Positions 60,301 through 64,000 of a DNA stretch of 64,000 bases are shown here, in pieces. The notes below the pieces were generated by a model. The model worked only from the letters and a program-made list of their open reading frames with translations. It ran no database searches and had not been told where the DNA came from. Source of the stretch: Paracentrotus lividus (lineage: Eukaryota; Echinodermata; Echinoidea; Camarodonta; Echinidae); contig CALNVZ010002340.1 in assembly GCA_940671915.1 (NCBI GenBank), positions 1-64,000 on the forward strand, read 5' to 3'. Positions within the stretch are counted from its first letter, which is position 1. Each line of letters begins with the position of its first letter. The translations under genes were made by a program, and so were the position numbers.

Positions 60301-61949
60301 TTCCATCAGGATTATTACTCACACATGTAAGCATGTCTTTAAAACAAAGAATAGCCCCTATAACTCTTGGGCCTGTATTTTGGAGCATACACCAAGTTTG
60401 CATGAGTTGAAGTTTGTGCGAAGCTATTGTGAAATCTTTTTTTCTGATATTGACTGATACATCAGACAAAAGGATCATACAATAGCTTTTCATGAACTTC
60501 AACTCATACAAACTTAATCTCCGCTCCAGAATAAGGGCCATAGAGCCTACTCTTTATATCTCAGACTGTCTTTTCTCTCCTTTTCCTTTTACTCAATTAT
60601 AATATCTTTAAATAAATAACTAGCTCCAAGAAGACCTAATCAATACTTTCCTTTCTTCTCTGTAGTATGGCAAGCGAGTGCGTCTATCTCAGCAGATGTT
60701 GATGGATTGTACATGGGCTGTAGGGAATAACGGATGCGACGGCGGTGAGGAATGGAGGGTGTATGAATGGCTCATGAAGCATGGAGGTATTCCACTGGAG
60801 GAGACATATGGGCCATACCTGGGACAGGTAAACATTTGAAACAACTATTCTGATTGGGTCTCAGTGAGAGTTTTAAGCAAGAAGTCTATGCATCAATGAT
60901 CCTGATTGGTTAAGATCGATTTTCAATCGCTTGTAACAATTTAGGGTTCAGGGCACAGATATGATAATGCACATAGAGAAATGGAACTACCTCCAACTTC
61001 ATAAAACACCTTCCTTATGTAATTATATCTTTTTTTCCCTTCCTGAGTGTAATTTCAATTACCTTAGGAATGAGACAGACTCACTTTTTCATTTGCGTTT
61101 TGAAGTATATGTAAATGTATATATGGCTATGTGAAAATTGCAAGAAGAGTTGTGAATTAGTTGTCAAAACCCAATTGTACACAGCACAGGAAATGGAATC
61201 ACACTGGATGCAACATGTAGAACACACAATATCGTCTGTTGGGAGCCAGAAGGGTGTTATTACATCTTTAAGATGTTCCGTTGAGAACCTGAAGGGCGCT
61301 ATTTCTATACAAAGTCAATGGTAATAGCGCCCTTCTGGTTCTCAGCGGAACATCTTTGATCTGTACACGTGTAATAGCACCCTCAGGTTCTCAGCAGAGA
61401 ATATATATATTATGTTGGAATGAATCAATAGAACATACTTTGATCATCTCTAATGCCTGTATCATAAGTGTCATAGTCTAGTGGTCGTATCACTTGATTA
61501 GGGATGGAAATGTCATGAGTTTGACCGGCGCTTACAATGTATGTCCACTCCACCCAGGTGCAAATGGATACTCCGGAGGATAATTCCATATAGGCGCCTA
61601 TGAATGCATGGCAGCCAGCAAGTATGGAATTGAATCCTGTGAATAGGGTTATTCTGTAAAGCACTTTGAGCAGTTTAATTCGAAAAATGCGATATAAACC
61701 AGATTTTATTATTATCATTATTATTATTATTATCTCTTCTTATTACTCCTTCTTACCAGAATGGAATGTGCCATTACGACAAGTCTATGGCTGCAGCCAG
61801 TATTAATAAGTACTACAACATTACCTCAGGAAGCCAAAAGGATCTCAAGAAAGCTCTTGCAGAAAAAGGACCTATAGCAGTTGGTATCGATGCTGCTGTT
61901 CCGTCTTTTAGCTTCTACTCTTATGGGACATACTATGACCCCAACTGCA
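51639..61949 (+). CDS. Papain-family cysteine peptidase, counting factor associated protein D-like (3' end beyond window)
   Basis: Exons: 51639-51684, 54119-54274, 54839-55011, 55924-56182, 56829-57039, 58382-58575, 59946-60037, 60666-60827, 61760-61949. All are GT-AG with consistent phases (1,1,0,1,2,1,0,0,1); 1,483 nt, about 494 residues so far. Parts: signal peptide [16 protein letters not shown], an N-terminal beta-rich domain ([20 protein letters not shown] and following), an I29 inhibitor domain ([16 protein letters not shown] ... [14 protein letters not shown]), then the mature enzyme starting near LPASIDW. Active-site Cys is in [13 protein letters not shown], and the GCDGG loop is present. 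The His and Asn regions (GHAV.. and NSWG) are not in the window and should follow the last donor at 61950. Expected as a lysosomal or secreted digestive endopeptidase. The family name comes from a Dictyostelium protein; the cell-counting role need not apply. Confidence 0.93.
51995..52592. mobile_element. Inverted-repeat element in intron 1
   Basis: ACTAATAGT(C/T) at both ends in inverse, followed on each side by a small hairpin (CAGCCCCGTTGCC.. GGCGACGGGGCTG on the left, CCCGTCGCTTCGCGACGGG on the right). Non-coding. Confidence 0.7.
52633..53040. mobile_element. 408-bp inverted-repeat element in intron 1
   Basis: GTAGAGTAAA..AAAGTGCC, then ATTCGACC, at both ends in inverse. Middle T-rich. 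Confidence 0.7.
53041..54118. other. Remainder of intron 1, nothing recognised
   Basis: AT-rich. A CGCGAAATTCGCG palindrome at about 53152-53166 is the only structure noted. Confidence 0.35.
54119..54274 (+). CDS. Peptidase exon 2
   Basis: [20 protein letters not shown] ... [17 protein letters not shown] ... SRIDFYNG. Start of the N-terminal domain. Confidence 0.92.
54839..55011 (+). CDS. Peptidase exon 3
   Basis: [20 protein letters not shown] ... [14 protein letters not shown]. Ends in phase 0 at ACG|GTGAGT. Confidence 0.92.
55050..55212. mobile_element. Diverged relative of the 45.3-kb Harbinger MITE
   Basis: GAGACGTC-rich arms and the end CTAAGTGAGATACCAAC resemble the 45334-45615 MITE (GCGAAGTGAGATACCACCC). 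Ends are imperfect. Confidence 0.5.
55336..55492. mobile_element. Small GC-rich MITE
   Basis: AGGGGCCGCGGAGCG at the left pairs with the right end read as AGGGGCCACGGAGCTG. The interior has AAGTGG..GGCTGA blocks twice. In intron 3. Confidence 0.65.
55924..56182 (+). CDS. Peptidase exon 4
   Basis: [20 protein letters not shown] ... [20 protein letters not shown] ... DTFIVPK. 259 nt, ends in phase 1. Confidence 0.92.
56226..56358. mobile_element. 133-bp MITE
   Basis: GGGGTCCGTACCACGAAACC pairs with the right end read as GGGGCTGTTCCACGAAACC; CATAAGT and AAG continue on both sides. In intron 4. Confidence 0.75.
56829..57039 (+). CDS. Peptidase exon 5: linker and first half of I29 pro-domain
   Basis: [17 protein letters not shown] then [20 protein letters not shown] and [20 protein letters not shown]. 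211 nt, phase 1 to phase 2. Its last 158 nt and the intron start are duplicated at 57337-57520. Confidence 0.92.
57060..57330. repeat. (GAT/GGT)n microsatellite between the two exon 5 copies
   Basis: Imperfect trinucleotide tract filling the gap between the exon and its duplicate. Confidence 0.9.
57337..57496 (+). CDS. Duplicated exon 5 (3' 158 nt), possible mutually exclusive exon
   Basis: Begins AGCATAAG after GTGTAG and ends GTGAG|GTAATC. Versus 56880-57039 it has four substitutions, all synonymous (GAA/GAG, CCC/CCA and two TAT/TAC). Spliced from exon 4 (phase 1) it keeps the frame and drops the [12 protein letters not shown] linker; placed after exon 5 it would give an early stop (AGA GCA TAA). 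The tract before its acceptor is purine-rich and weak, so use is uncertain. A recent duplication or an assembly artefact at the microsatellite is possible. Confidence 0.6.
57521..58381. other. Intron 5 remainder, nothing recognised
   Basis: No repeat family or exon seen. Confidence 0.35.
58382..58575 (+). CDS. Peptidase exon 6: second half of I29 and mature N-terminus
   Basis: [19 protein letters not shown] ... [10 protein letters not shown]. The conserved N...ADQ..EE of I29 is present. The acceptor TACAATGTAG is weak but phase-correct. Confidence 0.9.
58661..59500. mobile_element. Near-perfect 840-bp palindromic foldback, mariner-like ends
   Basis: ATATACCGAGTGAGTCAG at both edges in inverse. 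Arms of about 410 bp pair along their whole length, including CTAGACACCTA, AGAGTAACTCTT and AACTCCATCCTGA blocks. TA-flanked, suggesting the Tc1/mariner class; no transposase. In intron 6. Confidence 0.8.
59946..60037 (+). CDS. Peptidase exon 7: active-site Cys
   Basis: [20 protein letters not shown] then [10 protein letters not shown]. The oxyanion Gln is in KDQ and the nucleophile Cys in CGSCW. Confidence 0.95.
60369..60539. mobile_element. 171-bp MITE
   Basis: GGGCCTGTATTTTGGAGC against the right end read as GGCCCTTATTCTGGAGCGG. Interior GAGTTGAAGTT and AGCTATTGT pair. In intron 7. Confidence 0.75.
60666..60827 (+). CDS. Peptidase exon 8
   Basis: [20 protein letters not shown] then [27 protein letters not shown] and GCDGG are papain-family landmarks. 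Confidence 0.95.
61237..61395. repeat. 159-bp hairpin with AGAAGGGCGCTATTA motif
   Basis: Four copies of a GAGAACC(A/T)GAAGGGCGCTATT-type motif, two per strand, fold the segment on itself (inner arms AGATGTTCCG(T/C)TGAGAACC). Probably a small MITE. In intron 8. Confidence 0.75.
61455..61735 (+). mobile_element. tRNA-type SINE with L2/CR1-like tail
   Basis: Begins near CATAGTCTAGTGGTCGTATC (A-box-like TAGTGGT) with a B-box-like GAGTTTGACCGGC near 61517. It ends GTAAAGCACTTTGAGCAG ... GCGATATAAACCAG followed by (ATT)n. This head and tail are typical of deuterostome SINEs mobilised by CR1/L2-group LINEs. In intron 8. Confidence 0.7.
61760..61949 (+). CDS. Peptidase exon 9 (last in window)
   Basis: [20 protein letters not shown] ... 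[18 protein letters not shown] ... YDPNC. Ends in phase 1 at TGCA|GTAAGT. The His/Asn part should follow to the right. Confidence 0.93.
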
Positions 61950-62099
61950 GTAAGTATATTGGAAATCATATCTTCATTTCAACTTCTTTTATTTACTTCA
62001 AAAGAATTATATATTTGCCTACTTTGCTAATTCGTCCTCGAATCGCTAGCCAACCGATACTTTAACCCCGAGAAAATTTTGCCCTATTGTCCTATCTGC

Positions 62100-64000
62100 T
62101 AAACCCCCTCCGCCAAATGTAAAGGGCGCCCTCTCCCGGTAGGCTACCCGCCAACTAAACTTACTCATATCTTCCTCTTTTCTCGTCGCCTGCCATCAGA
62201 GAAGGACCTCGGGAATTTTTGTCTTCCAAAATCGGGTTCGCAATTAAAGTTTTGTGATTATTTTCGGATTCGTTTTTGGGTGTATGTCTCTAGAATTCTT
62301 CGGAAGTCTAGTCTATCATTGCAATTTGAGTGTTTATTGTATTTTGGTGGCCGTTTGCCGGGTTTTTATACTTGGTTTGCGGCGACATCGCCTCCCCTTT
62401 TTCCCCATACCTCCGTGTAGTATTGGACCGCCGGGGTTTTAGGGGTCTTTGTTAGCGCATCACGCACCATTACACCTGGGTGCTCAGTGCGTAGTGGGGG
62501 CTATTGTTATAGCTCTCCCTTTTAGTTAAACATTCTTGACTCATTCTTAAATACTTTGTGAGTCTTTTTCCTCTTGTATAATAATACTTTTTCTCCTTGT
62601 ATAATAATACTTTTGTGTTCTTATTCAGGATGTCGGACAATTTCCTCCTCAAAGTGTCGAAGTCGCAAAAGACGAGGAAACCACCAACAAAGCGAGTTGT
62701 TTCGGAAGATGCAGAGACGCCGCACCGTTTCAGCAAAGACTTGGACAAGAGCGGGAAGGAGCCGCCATTGAAAAAGAGAAGATCGTCAAGAAAACCTAAG
62801 TCGGGATTCACAACCCCGCCCGGAGATGAGGCTGAACTTTTGGTAGCGGTTACGACTTCTGCCATGGTTCAGCGTACCACCGGTAAGTCGTCGCGGGAAA
62901 CGCATAGCGTTCTCCCAGGGAAGGTTCAGGCACCGATCTGCCAACCCAGCGACGCACCCGGACCCGACCTTGGTAAGGGATCGGTGAAGGCAGCTCCAGT
63001 TACGGGTCTCGGTACACACGGAGACCCGGTGGGAGCTGAAGGATCGATCGATCGTTCGATGGTGGTACCTCCACTTGAGAATGATCTTATCGATAGTGGA
63101 TCGATAACATCCGACTTGATCGATACTCACCAGGTATCGATATCGTCAGGATCGATCTATAGAGATCCGATACCCGACGAATCGATCATTTCGGAATCGA
63201 TCCCTGGTAGATCGATACCATCTAGATCGATCACAGGTAGATCGATCATGAATGAATCGATCATAGGTAGATCGATCATGAATGAATCGATCACGGGTAA
63301 ATCGATCATGAATGAATCGATCAACCCGGAATCGATCACAAAAATGGAATCGATCACAAATCGATCGATTCTTTCGGGATCGATTGTAAATCGTCCGATA
63401 CCTTCGGAATCGATTACAACTCGACCGATTCCCACGAAATCGATAGCGAGATCGATCTCCACGGAATCGATTGCGCCCAATTCGATCGAGAACAGTGCGA
63501 TCACTTCGGATGTAAAACGCAAAGCGGTTTTGATCACAAATGAATCACCTTCGGGGAGATCGTTTTTCGAGGCGGATTCGGGCCAAACCTTGGGTTCGGC
63601 GCATAACGATTCACACCAGTGGTTTTTAAACCCGGTTTCAGGTATGATGGAACGTGCTACAATTTCGACATCGAAATCCCCTAGAACTTTCAGGAGTGTG
63701 GAACCCCCTTCATCGAGTTGGTCGGGCATTCAGTTACTACCGAACTCGCCTAGACCCATCTTTACGAAGTCTAAAGCTCCGGCAGCTTTGGGAGCCCCAC
63801 CTTCGGCCACGAAAGCACCGACTACTCCTTCTATCTTAGCGGAGTTAGGAGATCCACCTGATGGAGCTCTGGAATGGTATAGCAAATTGATGGAAGCCAG
63901 TAGACGTTCGACCGCTTCTCAGATGCCGGCGAAATTTCCTAACCAGATGACCCAACAACCAGAGGATGTTCAACGAAGTCGGGTCACACCGTCCATCCCT
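62100..64000 (+). mobile_element. 5' part of an unclassified element-like transcription unit (possible retroelement fossil), runs off the right edge
   Basis: Base composition changes near 62.1 kb from AT-rich intron to GC-richer leader. The unit lies in the same orientation as the peptidase gene, inside its last visible intron. A tandem 24-bp phrase (CTTGTATAATAATACTTTT twice, 62573-62612) precedes the open frame. Left boundary, terminal repeats and family cannot be fixed from this window. The visible part looks whole rather than broken. Confidence 0.45.
62630..64000 (+). CDS. 457-codon open frame with SI-rich pentapeptide repeats, gag-like or unknown, 3' end beyond window
   Basis: ATG at 62630 directly follows a CAG (TTCTTATTCAG) and the frame stays open to the right edge. 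The N-terminus is basic (VSKSQKTRKPPTKRVVSE, PPLKKRRSSRKPKS), like a nuclear-localisation or nucleic-acid-binding region. Residues about 140-280 are some twenty copies of xx(E/R/K)SI, coded by a 15-nt repeat with TCGATC in each. The tail is Pro/Ser/Ala-rich with GALEWYSKLMEASRR. Low complexity and lack of introns fit the first protein of an element, but a host gene is not excluded. No catalytic domain is visible. Confidence 0.5.
   Translation, partial: MSDNFLLKVSKSQKTRKPPTKRVVSEDAETPHRFSKDLDKSGKEPPLKKRRSSRKPKSGFTTPPGDEAELLVAVTTSAMVQRTTGKSSRETHSVLPGKVQAPICQPSDAPGPDLGKGSVKAAPVTGLGTHGDPVGAEGSIDRSMVVPPLENDLIDSGSITSDLIDTHQVSISSGSIYRDPIPDESIISESIPGRSIPSRSITGRSIMNESIIGRSIMNESITGKSIMNESINPESITKMESITNRSILSGSIVNRPIPSESITTRPIPTKSIARSISTESIAPNSIENSAITSDVKRKAVLITNESPSGRSFFEADSGQTLGSAHNDSHQWFLNPVSGMMERATISTSKSPRTFRSVEPPSSSWSGIQLLPNSPRPIFTKSKAPAALGAPPSATKAPTTPSILAELGDPPDGALEWYSKLMEASRRSTASQMPAKFPNQMTQQPEDVQRSRVTPSIP

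Noticed and set aside
63157-63729. Minus-strand frame with IDS repeats
   Set aside because: Antisense of the TCGATC repeat in the 457-codon frame; the repeat is open on both strands by its composition.

Overview
The window looks like nuclear DNA of a marine deuterostome, most likely an echinoderm and perhaps a sea urchin. This is inferred from AT-rich sequence, long introns, the gene families present, and very dense repeats and mobile elements. No species can be named from sequence alone. There is no bacterial-type operon, rRNA, tRNA gene or CRISPR array.

Host genes. (1) At 569-665 on the minus strand is the signal-peptide first exon of a short-chain-collagen-like gene whose remainder lies left of the window. 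(2) A complete paralogue of it, six exons on the minus strand, spans 36427-44345 (about 373 aa). It has a signal peptide, coiled coil, short Gly-X-Y stretch and a C4-type C-terminal domain. (3) A lipase gene of the pancreatic-lipase family on the plus strand (45642-49130) shows only its last three exons; these carry Ser, Asp and His of the triad. (4) A papain-family cysteine peptidase resembling counting factor associated protein D runs on the plus strand from 51639 to beyond the window (nine exons seen, to 61949). The active-site Cys exon is present; the His and Asn exons lie to the right.

Between the two collagen-like genes, 1.1-36.4 kb is almost entirely mobile DNA. It holds an 8-kb inverted-repeat element with perfect 32-bp ends (2341-10338) and nested MITEs, a Tc1-type element (12332-13319), and an unclassified family at 10.4-12.3 and 13.46-21.53 kb. 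Two members of that family sit head to tail and carry many short hairpin repeats. Further right are a Penelope-like element split by a Tc1-type foldback (22005-24877), a nested pair with TA target duplications (24914-26405), and two decayed CR1/Jockey-like LINEs (28.5-30.3 kb minus, 32.5-36.04 kb plus). The introns of genes 2-4 are packed with small inverted-repeat elements and one SINE. From about 62.1 kb to the right edge, inside the last visible peptidase intron, lies the 5' part of an element-like transcription unit with a 457-codon open frame.

Most notable observations: (a) the two collagen-like paralogues share a first exon, short promoter blocks and a fourfold upstream repeat with core TCACGCGATATC; (b) the peptidase pro-domain exon is duplicated beside a GAT microsatellite, with only synonymous differences and a compatible reading frame; (c) a family of about 25 hairpin repeats whose stems covary while the loop is constant; (d) several unrelated elements each carry many interspersed copies of their own 12-17 bp motif.
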